A stretch of 64,000 bases of DNA from SH-MAG3 sp036374995 (GTDB taxonomy: Bacteria; Gemmatimonadota; Gemmatimonadetes; Longimicrobiales; RSA9). The stretch is from contig DASUSS010000101.1 of assembly GCA_036374995.1 (NCBI GenBank), positions 1 through 64,000 on the forward strand, read 5' to 3'. The position numbers and the translations under genes were made by a program. The notes beneath the pieces were generated by a model. It saw only the letters and a list, made by a program, of their open reading frames with translations, was not told where the DNA came from and ran no database searches. Below are positions 8,902 to 17,764 of the stretch, in pieces (the first letter of the stretch is position 1; each line of letters starts with the position of its first letter).

Positions 8902-9792
8902 TTATCGTGCGGAATCGTCCGGGGGACGCGCACCGCGCAGCCTGCGCATGTACTCGAAGTCGCGGCGCACGCTCTCGAACGGCGTGCCCGGATACGTCTC
9001 CTGCTCGACGAAGAAGTGCTTTCGGTCCGGATCGTCGATCGCGGCGAGGAGTCGAGGAAAGTCGATGATGCCGGTGCCGAGCTCCGTGTCGCTCGTCGCG
9101 CCGAGCCGCGGCACGTCCTTGATGTGGAACGTCCAGTAGCGTGAGCCGAACCGGTGCACGTACGTGAGCGGATCGTGTCCGGCCATGGCGCAGTTGCCGG
9201 TGTCGAGCTGGTGCCGGACGACCGACGCATCCGTACGCTCGACGAAGACGTCGTACGGCGTCGTCCCATCGATCGGGCGCTGGTCGCCGGCGTGGTTGTG
9301 GAACGCGATCCAGATGCCGCGCTCGCGCGCGCGTCGCCCGGCCTCGTTGAAGCGGTCCGCCCAGCGGCGATAGTCGTCGAGCGACGGTCGCTCGGGCAGC
9401 GCGAGACTCGCGACGGTCACGTATTCGTGGCCGATCGTCGCCGCGTCATCGAGCGTACGGTCCAGGTCGTCGAGTGCGCTGGATGCGACGTGCGTCGATG
9501 GCGCGCGCAGCCCGTTGCCGTCGAGCAGCGCCCGCATCCGCGCGGGCGCCATACCGAAGTTGCCGAACGAGCCGAGCAGCTCGACGTCGTCGTAGCCGAT
9601 CTCCGCGATCCCGGCGATCGTCGCCGCGAGATCGCGCCGCGCATCATCGCGCAGCGAGTAGAGCTGAATGCCGATGCGGCGGAGCGTGCCGCCGGCGCCG
9701 GAGTCGGCCGGCACGCCGGTGCGGGCGCGGCTGCACGCGAGCAGGCCGGGCAGCGCGCCGATGCCGGCGAGGAACGTTCTGCGGTCGATCAC
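8902..9792 (-). CDS. Tat-exported sugar phosphate isomerase/epimerase-like lipoprotein
   Basis: 296 residues. The GTG at 9792 is chosen because it gives 'IDRRTFLAGIGALPGLLAC', a twin-arginine signal with a lipobox Cys; the frame is open further upstream only inside the next gene. The mature part is a xylose-isomerase-like TIM barrel: 'IGIQLYSLRDD', 'IGYDDVELLG', 'WIAFHNHAGDQ', 'HQLDTGNCAMAG', 'WTFHIKDVP' and 'FFVEQETYPG' carry the usual metal-binding His/Glu/Asp positions. Such proteins act on sugars or inositols; the substrate is not clear. It follows the dienelactone hydrolase by 16 bp and is probably co-transcribed. Confidence 0.88.
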   Translation of the reverse strand: MIDRRTFLAGIGALPGLLACSRARTGVPADSGAGGTLRRIGIQLYSLRDDARRDLAATIAGIAEIGYDDVELLGSFGNFGMAPARMRALLDGNGLRAPSTHVASSALDDLDRTLDDAATIGHEYVTVASLALPERPSLDDYRRWADRFNEAGRRARERGIWIAFHNHAGDQRPIDGTTPYDVFVERTDASVVRHQLDTGNCAMAGHDPLTYVHRFGSRYWTFHIKDVPRLGATSDTELGTGIIDFPRLLAAIDDPDRKHFFVEQETYPGTPFESVRRDFEYMRRLRGARPPDDSAR

Positions 9793-9808
9793 GGGAGTTG
9801 CGCTGCCG

Positions 9809-10663
9809 TCATGGCTGCCGTGCGCCCGTGCCGTCGCCGGCGAGGTGCCGCCGGAACCACGCGACCGTGAGCGGCCACGCCTGCTCGACCGCCGCGCGGT
9901 TCGCGCCGTCGCGCGCCTCCTGCGAGCGCGTGAAGCCGTGGCCCGCGCCGGCGAACGTGTGCGTCTCGAACGTCCGGCCCGCCGCGTCGAGCGCCGCCTT
10001 CGCCGGCGGTACGGTCGCATTCACGCGTGCATCGTCCTCGCCGTACAGTCCGAGGATCGGCGCGCGCACGCTCGCCAGCCGCTCCGGTGCGGGCGAGCCG
10101 CCGTAGTAGACGACGACCGCGCCGAGCGACGCGGGCGCCGCGACGGCGTGCGCGAACACGGTCGAGCCGCCCCAGCAGAAGCCGACGATACCGTACCGGT
10201 CCGAAGCGCCCTCCAACCGCGTGCCCCACTCGCCGAACGCCTGGATGTAGCGGTCGCGCGTGGCCTGGTCGACACGGCCGATCATCGCGCGCACACTGTC
10301 CGGATCGGACTCGCCATCCGGCCGCCGCGGTACGGGCAGCATCGAGAGCATGTCGGGCGCGATCGCGATGAAGCCATCCTCCGCGAGCTGGTCCGCCACG
10401 GCGCGGATCCAGTTCGACATGCCGCGGTTGTCGTGCACCGCGACGACGACCGGCGCATTCTGCCGCTGCGACGGATACACGACCCACGCCCGCACGCTGT
10501 CCTCGCCCGCGCGGATCGTCACCCACCCGGCCTCGCGGGGCGAGGCGGCGAGACGGCCGTTGGCCTCCTCGCCGCTCGGTGGCCGAGTCTGCTGTGCATC
10601 CGATGGTGCGGCGAGAATCGCGAGGAGGAACGTCGTGCCGCACAGCGTCCGGATCGTTCGCAT
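9809..10663 (-). CDS. Dienelactone hydrolase family protein, secreted
   Basis: 284 residues from the ATG at 10663 (RBS ctggag), starting with a Sec signal peptide ending near 'APSDAQQ'. The alpha/beta-hydrolase core has 'VVVAVHDNRGMSNWI', the Cys nucleophile elbow 'GFCWGG', the acid 'GEDDARVN' and the His 'GAGHGF', i.e. the Cys-Asp-His triad of dienelactone hydrolases. Family members open cyclic dienelactones or related esters; a periplasmic location suggests a broader esterase role. It lies 22 bp after the sirtuin gene and 16 bp before the isomerase-like gene in an apparent three-gene operon. Confidence 0.92.
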   Translation of the reverse strand: MRTIRTLCGTTFLLAILAAPSDAQQTRPPSGEEANGRLAASPREAGWVTIRAGEDSVRAWVVYPSQRQNAPVVVAVHDNRGMSNWIRAVADQLAEDGFIAIAPDMLSMLPVPRRPDGESDPDSVRAMIGRVDQATRDRYIQAFGEWGTRLEGASDRYGIVGFCWGGSTVFAHAVAAPASLGAVVVYYGGSPAPERLASVRAPILGLYGEDDARVNATVPPAKAALDAAGRTFETHTFAGAGHGFTRSQEARDGANRAAVEQAWPLTVAWFRRHLAGDGTGARQP

Positions 10664-10685
10664 GATGATCTCCAGCGGCTGAGTG

Positions 10686-11528
10686 TCAGTCGAGCGCGTC
10701 GGCGAGCGCGGGGAGTACCGTACCGAGCGCGCCGTCCACCTTAGCCGCAGCCGCCTCGTCCGCGCGAGTGGGGCCGCGATTGATGATTGCGATCGGGACG
10801 CCATCGCGACACGCACGATACACGAACCGCCGCCCGGAAAAGACCGCGAGCGACGATCCAGTCACGAGCAGCACGTCGCCATCCTCGAACACGCTCCACG
10901 CCTCGCCCACGACGGTCGCCGGCACGTTCTCGCCGAAGAACACGACGTGCGGCTTCATGATCCCGTCGCACGCATCGCATTCCGGGACACGGAAGCTCGC
11001 GAGCAGCGGGTCGGACAGGTCCGCATCGCCATCGGGTGCGGATGCGACGCGGTCGGTGCGGTCGAGCGGCGGCCAGTCCGCGTTCAGGTCGAGCAGCCGG
11101 TCCTGGAACGCGTCGCGCGACACGACCTCGCCGCAGTCCACACAGCGCACGGCGGACAGCGAGCCGTGCAGCTCGACGACGCGCCGGCTGCCGGCGACGT
11201 GGTGCAGGCCGTCCACGTTCTGCGTGATGAGACCGGAGACATGACCGGACTGCTCCATGCGCGCGAGCGCGCGATGGCCGGCATTCGGGAGGGCGGCACG
11301 CATGCGCGGCCAGCCGATCGTGCTGCGCGCCCAGTAGCGTGCCCGCGCCGATCTGCTGCGCATGAACTCCTGGTACTGCACCGGCGCGCGGCGGCGCGGC
11401 GCGCCCGTGCCGCGGTAGTCCGGGATGCCGGATTCCGTGCTGCAGCCGGCGCCGGCCAGCACGACGATGCGCCGGCCCGCCACCACGTCCAGCAGCCGCT
11501 CCCAGGCGTCCGTAGCGCGATGCTCCAA
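10686..11528 (-). CDS. Sir2-family NAD-dependent protein deacylase
   Basis: 280 residues. Sirtuin motifs: 'VVLAGAGCSTESGIPDYRG' (NAD-binding), 'ITQNVDGLHH' (catalytic His and ribose contact), a four-Cys zinc site formed by 'CVDCGE' and 'CDACDG', 'PHVVFFGE', 'VTGSSLAVF' and 'IINRGPTRAD'. The loop between the Cys pairs is rather long, like class II (SIRT4-like) sirtuins. It removes acyl groups from lysines using NAD. The start ATG gives the usual N-terminus. It heads an operon with a secreted hydrolase and isomerase, an unusual association for a cytoplasmic deacylase. Confidence 0.95.
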   Translation of the reverse strand: MEHRATDAWERLLDVVAGRRIVVLAGAGCSTESGIPDYRGTGAPRRRAPVQYQEFMRSRSARARYWARSTIGWPRMRAALPNAGHRALARMEQSGHVSGLITQNVDGLHHVAGSRRVVELHGSLSAVRCVDCGEVVSRDAFQDRLLDLNADWPPLDRTDRVASAPDGDADLSDPLLASFRVPECDACDGIMKPHVVFFGENVPATVVGEAWSVFEDGDVLLVTGSSLAVFSGRRFVYRACRDGVPIAIINRGPTRADEAAAAKVDGALGTVLPALADALD

Positions 11529-11608
11529 GGCTCAGATTCGTTCCGGCATATGTGGCTCTCGAGGTTCCGCTATTCTCGCCGGCTCGCCCGTGAACGGAAA
11601 GGGGTCGC

Positions 11609-12799
11609 TCAGGCGGGGAACCGGATGATGAATGTCGAGCCGGCGCCGACCTCGCTCTCCACATCGAGCTCGCCACCCATCTGGTTTACGAGCGCCAGCG
11701 AGATGGCGAGGCCGAGACCGACGCCGGGCTGGCTGGCGGTGCGCTCGCTGCGATAGTATGGCTCGAAGATCGCTACCCTGTCGACCTCGGCGATGCCGGG
11801 GCCGGTGTCGCTGACCCGGACCTCACCCCACGCTTCCCCCCCGATCATCGGCGTACCGATACTCACGGTGACGGAACCGCCCTCCGGCGTGAACTTGACC
11901 GCGTTGCCGATGAGGTTGACGAGGACCTGCCGGACGCGCGCGTGGTCGGCCGTCACGATCGTCCGCGCGGGCCGGCGGAGCTGCAGCGTCTGGAGCCGGG
12001 CGTCAGCCTGCGGGATCAGCAGGTGGACGGCCTCGCGCGCCACGTGGTCCAGACGGACCGGCTCCTTCTCCACGCGCAGCACGCCGGCGCTGACGCGCGC
12101 CATCTCCATGACGTTGTCGAGCAGCGAAAGCAGGTGCCGGCCGCTCAGGCGGACCCGCCCGATCACCTCGCGCTGGCGGTCGTTGATCGGGCCGTAGAGC
12201 TCGTCCTCCAGGAGCCCGGAATACGCGTCGATCGCTCCGAGCGGCGTGCGGATGTCGTGCGCCAGCGTAGCGAGCGCGCGGTCCTTCGCCGTCGTAGCGC
12301 CCTCACTCGCCCGCAGCCGCTCCTCCATCTCGAGCAGGACGGCTCCGCCGAGCCGCGCATTCTCGAGCGCGACGGCGGCGTGGTCCGCCAGCGCGGAGAG
12401 CAGCGACTCGTCGGCGTCCGTCGATGTCTGGAGTGTCGCTACGGCCACGAGGCCGGTGACCGCACCGCCCACGATGAGGGGCACGGCGAGGAAACAGTCC
12501 TCGGCTACGCCGAGCAGCCCCTGAAGCGTGCCGATCACTTCGTCGGTCAGCGGCGCATGGAATTGCGAGACGCGCTCATCCGACACGCCGTGGGTGGCGA
12601 CCACCTCCAGGAAACCATCCGCGTTGTCGAGCATCAGCACTGCGGCGGAGGCATGGAGCAGGTCGGCGCCCCGCTCGACGGTCAGGCGCATCACCTCGTC
12701 CAGCGAAGTCGTGTAGGTGAGCGCGCGACTGATCTCCGTCAGTCGCCGCAGCTGCGCGAAGTCCGGGCCGGTCGACGCGAACGGGGCGAGCGGGCTCAT
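11609..12799 (-). CDS. GAF-domain sensor histidine kinase
   Basis: 396 residues from the ATG that overlaps the stop of the KaiC-like gene (TGATG); a GTG one codon earlier is possible. No TM segments, so cytoplasmic. A GAF domain covers about 30-150 ('LLHASAAVLMLDNADGFLEVVATHGV'). The HisKA helix has 'LATLAHDIRTPLGAI' with His181, and the ATPase has 'LVNLIGNAVKFTPEGG' (N box), 'VSDTGPGI' (G1) and 'GVGLGLAISLALVNQMGG' (G2). All kinase motifs are intact. Third gene of the RR-KaiC-HK operon; it presumably exchanges phosphoryl groups or signals with the KaiC-like ATPase or another regulator. Confidence 0.94.
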   Translation of the reverse strand: MSPLAPFASTGPDFAQLRRLTEISRALTYTTSLDEVMRLTVERGADLLHASAAVLMLDNADGFLEVVATHGVSDERVSQFHAPLTDEVIGTLQGLLGVAEDCFLAVPLIVGGAVTGLVAVATLQTSTDADESLLSALADHAAVALENARLGGAVLLEMEERLRASEGATTAKDRALATLAHDIRTPLGAIDAYSGLLEDELYGPINDRQREVIGRVRLSGRHLLSLLDNVMEMARVSAGVLRVEKEPVRLDHVAREAVHLLIPQADARLQTLQLRRPARTIVTADHARVRQVLVNLIGNAVKFTPEGGSVTVSIGTPMIGGEAWGEVRVSDTGPGIAEVDRVAIFEPYYRSERTASQPGVGLGLAISLALVNQMGGELDVESEVGAGSTFIIRFPA

Positions 12800-14226
12800 C
12801 ACAGGATGCTCAGCCCTGTCGCAGTGATCACCACGTCCCGCACCTCGGGATCGTGCGCGCTGCCACGAGTCTTCAGCACACGCAGCCGCCGGCGCGTTCG
12901 ATCCTCGCCATCGAGCGTGAGGAGCAGCACGTTGTCCGAGAGATAGCTCATCGCGTTCTGCATCCCCTTCCCCGAAATGTTGTTGCCGAGCGTCTCGAAG
13001 TTCAGGATGCTCGTGACGTTGCTGACTGCGAAGTGCTGCACGAGTGCATACAGATAGTCATGCAGGCGCTGCGGATCGGTCGCGGCGCTGGCCAGGTCGC
13101 CGATCGCATCCACGACGAGGCGCCGCACTCCGCGCTGCTGAATCCGGCGGAACATGTCCACGATGATGCTGTCGATCTGGAGCTCGACGGGAGACGCATA
13201 GACCAGGTCGAGGCCTCGCTGCTGCGCCACTTCGAGGTCGACACCGAGAGAGCGGATCGTCCGGATGAGCTGTGACGGGTTTTCCTGGAAGTTCATGTAC
13301 AGCGTGGACTCACCCTCGCGCGCCCCCTCGAGCGCGAACTGGAGCCCGATCGTCGTCTTGCCCGCACCCGAGGGACCGGCCAGCAGCGTGGTGGTACCGC
13401 GCCAGACACCGCCATCGAGCATCTGGTCGAGCCCCGCCACGCCGGTCGAGACGCGCTCCGTCGCCGGCTCGTACCCGGCCGGCATCCGCGGGCTGACCAG
13501 TCGCGGATAGATCTCGAGCCCGGCACCCGTGATGCGGAACGCGTGCGCGCCCTCGAGATACTGGCTGCCGCGCAGCTTGTAGACACGGAAATAGCGCTCG
13601 TCCCGGTTGCCCAGCCGGAGGCGTGACAGCTCCACGATGCCATCGGCGACCGCAAACTCCGGGTAGAGGAGGATGTCTTCCTCCGTGTATTCCCCGAGCA
13701 GGAACGCCGTCGTGCCGAAAGCCGTAAGCAGGGCAGTCATCGCGTAGACCATCTGGCGCCGTTCCTTCACCGACGGAGCGAGGTCGTGCACCGCCTTGAA
13801 CGAGTCAATGACGATGATCTTCGGCGACAGCGTCGTGATGGCCTTTTCGAGCAGCGGGATGAGGGCGGTGGCGCCTTCCTGTGCCAGCTGCGGACCGACG
13901 TCCTCGTAGATCACCTGAGTGCCGAGCTTCCGCTCGTCGAAGAAGCGGAATCCCTGGAGGTAACGCACGACCTTCGGCAACGGCTCCGACAGCGTCGTCA
14001 GATACAGGATCGGTCGGTCATCACCCGCGTTGTGGAAGATGAGCTGCTCCGCGAAGATCGTCTTGCCGGAGCCGGGGTGCCCCATGACGATGTTGATCGA
14101 GTTCGCCGGGAATCCGCCGCCCAGGATGTGATCCGCTTCCGCATTGCCGGCGCTCATCCGCTCGGCCGCGTCATCCACCGCGATCCGGGACCGGACGCGG
14201 CGGTCGGCTACGACTTCGAGGCCCAT
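12799..14226 (-). CDS. KaiC-like dual RecA-fold ATPase
   Basis: 475 residues with two KaiC/RadA-type domains: domain 1 Walker A 'GHPGSGKT' (49-56) and Walker B 'KIIVIDS' (136-142); domain 2 Walker A 'GPSGAGKT' (284-291) and 'RRLVVDAIGD' as Walker B. This is the length and layout of KaiC. The paired glutamates after Walker A are changed (LTTLSEP in domain 1, MNFQENP in domain 2). By hand alignment, the cyanobacterial phosphosites Ser431-Thr432 correspond to Ser427-Tyr428 in 'NAMSYLSD'. No kaiA or kaiB is nearby, so a role as a signalling ATPase, not a full clock, is likelier. It overlaps the receiver gene by 19 bp and the kinase gene by 1 bp. Confidence 0.93.
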   Translation of the reverse strand: MGLEVVADRRVRSRIAVDDAAERMSAGNAEADHILGGGFPANSINIVMGHPGSGKTIFAEQLIFHNAGDDRPILYLTTLSEPLPKVVRYLQGFRFFDERKLGTQVIYEDVGPQLAQEGATALIPLLEKAITTLSPKIIVIDSFKAVHDLAPSVKERRQMVYAMTALLTAFGTTAFLLGEYTEEDILLYPEFAVADGIVELSRLRLGNRDERYFRVYKLRGSQYLEGAHAFRITGAGLEIYPRLVSPRMPAGYEPATERVSTGVAGLDQMLDGGVWRGTTTLLAGPSGAGKTTIGLQFALEGAREGESTLYMNFQENPSQLIRTIRSLGVDLEVAQQRGLDLVYASPVELQIDSIIVDMFRRIQQRGVRRLVVDAIGDLASAATDPQRLHDYLYALVQHFAVSNVTSILNFETLGNNISGKGMQNAMSYLSDNVLLLTLDGEDRTRRRLRVLKTRGSAHDPEVRDVVITATGLSIL

Positions 14227-14624
14227 TGCATCTCCACTGCTGTGGTGGGCTGCGCCGCGGTCAGGTCCTGGACGGCTGCAACGAACAGGGAATCGACGAG
14301 AGGCTTGCGCAGGAACGCAGTCGCTCCCGCCTCAGCCGCACGCTGTGCGGCGGCGAGGATGCTGAAGATCAGGACCGGGACGTGCCCGGTGCGGGGATCG
14401 CCGCGCAGGCGGCGGCAGAGCGCCAGCCCATCGATCCTGGGGATCAGGATTTCCGCGATGACCAGCGACGGCGGCGTGAGCAGCGCGCGCTCGAGCGTGT
14501 CCTGGCCGTCGTCCGAGAACTCGACGGCAAAGCCGGCCCGTTCCAGGAACAGCTTCTGGAGCCTGCGCACGCTCTGATCGCGCTCCGCGATGAGCACGCA
14601 CAGCAGATCGGGCGGCCCCTGCAT
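14208..14624 (-). CDS. Response regulator receiver protein with Glu at the phospho-acceptor site
   Basis: 138 residues, a lone receiver: 'CVLIAERDQSVRRLQKLFLERAGF' (acidic cluster), 'PSLVIAEILIPRIDGLALCRRLR', 'HVPVLIFSI' (Ser88) and 'GATAFLRKPL' (Lys107). The residue four before the conserved Pro, normally the phosphorylated Asp, is Glu58 (sequence AEILIP). Asp-to-Glu can mimic phosphorylation, so this may be a constitutively 'on' or a phosphorylation-independent receiver. It is the first gene of the operon and its end overlaps the kaiC-like start by 19 bp, which argues for a protein partnership. No output domain. Confidence 0.9.
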   Translation of the reverse strand: MQGPPDLLCVLIAERDQSVRRLQKLFLERAGFAVEFSDDGQDTLERALLTPPSLVIAEILIPRIDGLALCRRLRGDPRTGHVPVLIFSILAAAQRAAEAGATAFLRKPLVDSLFVAAVQDLTAAQPTTAVEMQWASKS

Positions 14625-14840
14625 CAGGCCGGTCCTCGCCGCGCGGAGTCGTCGGAGTCGATGAGTCTCATACAGCCTCGCAGGGAAGGAGGGATTCCTG
14701 CGAGGGGCAGCTCGTGGCCACGTCCCAGGAGACGCCGGCCCGGCTCCGCGTTACGCCTTTTCGGAGCAGGACCGGCTCTGGTCAGATACGATTATACCCC
14801 GGCTCGCCGGGTAGGTTACCGCCCGGCGGCCCGGAGCAGC

Positions 14841-15101
14841 TCAGTACCCGGATTCCTCGACCCGGCCACGGTCCGCACGCACTCGCCACGCGGCGGGCGA
14901 GGAACCGCCGAGCCTGCGGTTTCCGGGCACTTCCGTCATCTCGAAGTACTCGATCATGTCATCCATGCCGATGCGCTGGATGCTGCGCAGGATGCTGTCC
15001 GCTCCCGCCTCGCTTCCGACCTCGTCGAGGATCGACGCCCTCAGGGCAGCGGGGTCGGCGGTGGCGACCTGCGCGAGCGTCAGCGTGAAGGAACGTGCCA
15101 T
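14841..15101 (-). CDS. Small hypothetical protein
   Basis: 86 residues from the ATG at 15101, which has an RBS (ccggagaca). It reads 'LTLAQVATADPAALRASILDEVG' and 'ADSILRSIQRIGMDDMIEYFEM', so it is mostly helical and acidic, with a basic, low-complexity tail. It lies 76 bp downstream of the BTAD regulator on the same strand and 216 bp upstream of the receiver gene. No family was recognised. Codon-position composition looks coding in the first 55 residues; the tail less so. Confidence 0.5.
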   Translation of the reverse strand: MARSFTLTLAQVATADPAALRASILDEVGSEAGADSILRSIQRIGMDDMIEYFEMTEVPGNRRLGGSSPAAWRVRADRGRVEESGY

Positions 15102-15177
15102 TCTGTCTCCGGGAACCGGGGGATGAAGTGTCTCAATATAGCACATTCTGAAAGACCCCGCCTGCCGCCGATGTGGC

Positions 15178-17634
15178 TCATCCGCGGGGCCGCATGATCG
15201 CGTCGAACCGCTCATCGCCGCGCAGGCGCGCGAGGTGCGGGTCGGTGTGGACGAACATCTCCATCGGCAGACCGTCGGCGAACGCCCGGCGCAGCAGCCG
15301 AATGGCGCGCTCCCGGTCATCGCGCAGCGCGGCGACGGCCGCGAGCCAGAACCACTGCGCGCCGTAGAGAAACGGCCCATCCAGCGCTTCGAGGCGCCCG
15401 CACCAGCGCTTCAGCTCCGGGGCGTCGTCGCGGCGTGAAGCGATGACGGCGAGGAAACCATAGTCGAGGTGCGCCCTGAGCTGGGCGTGATGCTCGCCGA
15501 TCGGCTGGACGCTGCTGCCGGACGTGCGTGCAAGGCCGTCGAGGATCTCGTGCGCCTCGTCGAGCCGGTCCGCAAAGTAGAGCGCGCGGCCGAGCAGTCG
15601 TCGAGACGACGCGTGTGCGCCGCCCTCTGCGCGATACCATTCGACGGCCCGCTCGAGCAGCGCCGCACCCGCGTCTGCCGCGCCGTGCGCTTTCAGCTCC
15701 AGTCCCGCTTCCACGATGAGCTCGCCCATCGGCGGTTTGCGGCCGGCGGGGCTCGCGAGGATCTGATCGATCACGCGCACGACGTCGCCCGTGCGGCCGA
15801 GCCCCGCGAATGCGCGTGCCTCGAGCAGCGCGGCCAGCGGGTCGTGCGGATGCAGGCGTCGGCAGCGGCTCGCGACCTCGAGCTCGCGCGCGTGATCGCG
15901 CAGCAGGTGGTGCGCGCTCGCCAGCTCGACCCAGTAGAAGATCCAGCCACGAAGCTCGCCCGCCTCCGGGTTCAAGCGGCGCAGCACTTCGCGCGCCTCA
16001 CGCGGATGGTTGAGGCGCCGCGACTCCTCGGCGACCTGGAAGTGCGGTATCGATCCGGGCGCCATTTCCGCCTGCACGACGGCCGCCCGGTACGCGGCCG
16101 CCCAGTCGCCGTCGAGCCACGCCAGCACCATGTCGAGCACGGCGCGCTCGAAGCGGCCGAGCGAGGAGCGCAGCGCATCGGCCTCGAGCGCGATGGCACG
16201 CGCCTGTGGCAGGTCGCACAGGTTCCAGAGCGTGATCGCGGAGACAATGCGCGGCAGCGCATAGTCCGGTGACAGGTTGGTGGCCTTGCGGAAATGGTGC
16301 AGCGCGGCGTGCCACTCGCCGCGCACGAACTGATCGAGGCCATCGAGGTACGCGCGGTACGCGTCCACACCTGGGGGCCGCGCGGCCTCGCGGACATGTA
16401 CGACGCGCTGCGTGAGTGCAGGCGCGACGGCAGTCACGACTCGCTCGCGCAGCAGCTCGATTCCCTCGAGCGGCGCGGATTCATCGGCCCGCACGGGATC
16501 CGGCCCCGGCAGGAGGCGACCGCCGGCAACATCGGTCACGCGGACCTGGAACCACAGGGCACCGCCCTCGCGATGGACCGATCCGTCGAGGAGCGTACCC
16601 GCACCCGTCGCGCGCGCGAGCGCCGCCAGCGACGACGGCACTCCACCCGGCTCGGACGTCGTCGCGCTGTCGTGCGGCAGCATCGCATCCGGTGGCACCG
16701 GCCCGACCGCCAACGGCGGGACCACTTCCAGGTCCGGAATGAGGGAGAGGCCGCGCGCGAGAGTATCCGCGGCAAGGCCGCCGAGAACGTCGAAGCGATC
16801 ATCGCCCGTTAGGTTCTCCAGGCGGAGCACGAGCACGCGCTGGGGTGAGACACCGCGCGCGGGCGTCGCACGCACATCCGGCGCGGCGTCAGCGGCGTCG
16901 CGGATCGCTGCGAACAGCTCGACCGTCTGCGGCGACGGGTCGAGGTCGAGCTCCGTCCTGAGACGGTCCGCGAGCGCCTCGTACGTGGCGACCGCAGCGA
17001 CCCGGTTCCCGCTCCGTTCCAGCAGACCGATCAGCCGGCGGGCGACCGCCTCATCGTTCGGCTCCAGTCGGAACGCCCACGCCACGCGCTCCGCCGCGCG
17101 GGCGTGATCGCCCTCGTCCTCCGCTTCGTTCGCGGCCAGGAGTGCGGCCTCGACGGCGAGCGTGCGCAGTCGCTGTCGCTCCGCGTGCAGCCAGCGATCG
17201 AACTCGTGCGCGCCCTCGAGCAGGAAGCCGGGCATGAGGTCGCCGCCGTAGCACTCCATTGCCGCCTCGCCGTCGCCCCGCGCGACGGTATCGAGGAATG
17301 CCAGCGCATCGCAGTTCAGGATGTCGGGGTCGACGCCAAGCTCCGCATCGCCGCGCCGGACGACGATCCCGGTCCCGAGACGGCGGCGGAGGAATTGGAG
17401 TGCCTGGCGCAGCGACGCGCGCGCCCGCGCCTCCGTCGAATCCGGCCAGAACGTGCCGAGCAGCTCGTCACGGCGAACGAACCCGCCTGGCCGCCGGAGC
17501 GTGAGCCACACGAGCAGCGCGAGCCGCTTCGGCTGCACCAGTACTGCGCGCACCTCGTCCCGGTCGGTCCGCAGCCCGATGCGTCCGAGCACCTCGAGCC
17601 ATACTCGATCCGGAGGAGTGCCGGTCAGGATCAC
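15178..17634 (-). CDS. BTAD/TPR transcriptional regulator (SARP-like, large)
   Basis: 818 residues from a GTG at 17634; an in-frame stop lies shortly upstream. Residues 10-95 form an OmpR-like winged helix ('LAVWLTLRRPGG' type, here 'LALLVWLTLRRPGGFVRRDELLG', 'ASLRQALQFLRRRLG'), residues 100-245 a bacterial transcriptional activator domain ('FDRWLHAERQRLRTLAVEAALL', 'LADRLRTELDLDPSPQT'). A middle part ('VLVLRLENLTGDDRFDVLGGLAAD') resembles the TolB-N-like region seen in such proteins, followed by about 400 residues of TPR-like helices. Large BTAD-TPR regulators are typical of Gemmatimonadota; ligand and targets are unknown. It is divergent from the lipoprotein gene at 17765. Confidence 0.9.
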   Translation of the reverse strand: MILTGTPPDRVWLEVLGRIGLRTDRDEVRAVLVQPKRLALLVWLTLRRPGGFVRRDELLGTFWPDSTEARARASLRQALQFLRRRLGTGIVVRRGDAELGVDPDILNCDALAFLDTVARGDGEAAMECYGGDLMPGFLLEGAHEFDRWLHAERQRLRTLAVEAALLAANEAEDEGDHARAAERVAWAFRLEPNDEAVARRLIGLLERSGNRVAAVATYEALADRLRTELDLDPSPQTVELFAAIRDAADAAPDVRATPARGVSPQRVLVLRLENLTGDDRFDVLGGLAADTLARGLSLIPDLEVVPPLAVGPVPPDAMLPHDSATTSEPGGVPSSLAALARATGAGTLLDGSVHREGGALWFQVRVTDVAGGRLLPGPDPVRADESAPLEGIELLRERVVTAVAPALTQRVVHVREAARPPGVDAYRAYLDGLDQFVRGEWHAALHHFRKATNLSPDYALPRIVSAITLWNLCDLPQARAIALEADALRSSLGRFERAVLDMVLAWLDGDWAAAYRAAVVQAEMAPGSIPHFQVAEESRRLNHPREAREVLRRLNPEAGELRGWIFYWVELASAHHLLRDHARELEVASRCRRLHPHDPLAALLEARAFAGLGRTGDVVRVIDQILASPAGRKPPMGELIVEAGLELKAHGAADAGAALLERAVEWYRAEGGAHASSRRLLGRALYFADRLDEAHEILDGLARTSGSSVQPIGEHHAQLRAHLDYGFLAVIASRRDDAPELKRWCGRLEALDGPFLYGAQWFWLAAVAALRDDRERAIRLLRRAFADGLPMEMFVHTDPHLARLRGDERFDAIMRPRG

Positions 17635-17764
17635 GCGCAGATCACGGGGGGTTCACGGCCGCAGCCCATCATGGGTCCGGCGCCGCTGAAAGCAGGGATC
17701 ACATCCGGAAGATGCCGCGGCCCGCGAGATCACCGCAAGCACACACTCGAGCCGGAGGTACCGC

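Noticed and set aside
12799..14226. Full circadian clock (KaiABC)
   Set aside because: No kaiA or kaiB nearby and the phosphosite pair is Ser-Tyr; only a KaiC-like ATPase is claimed.
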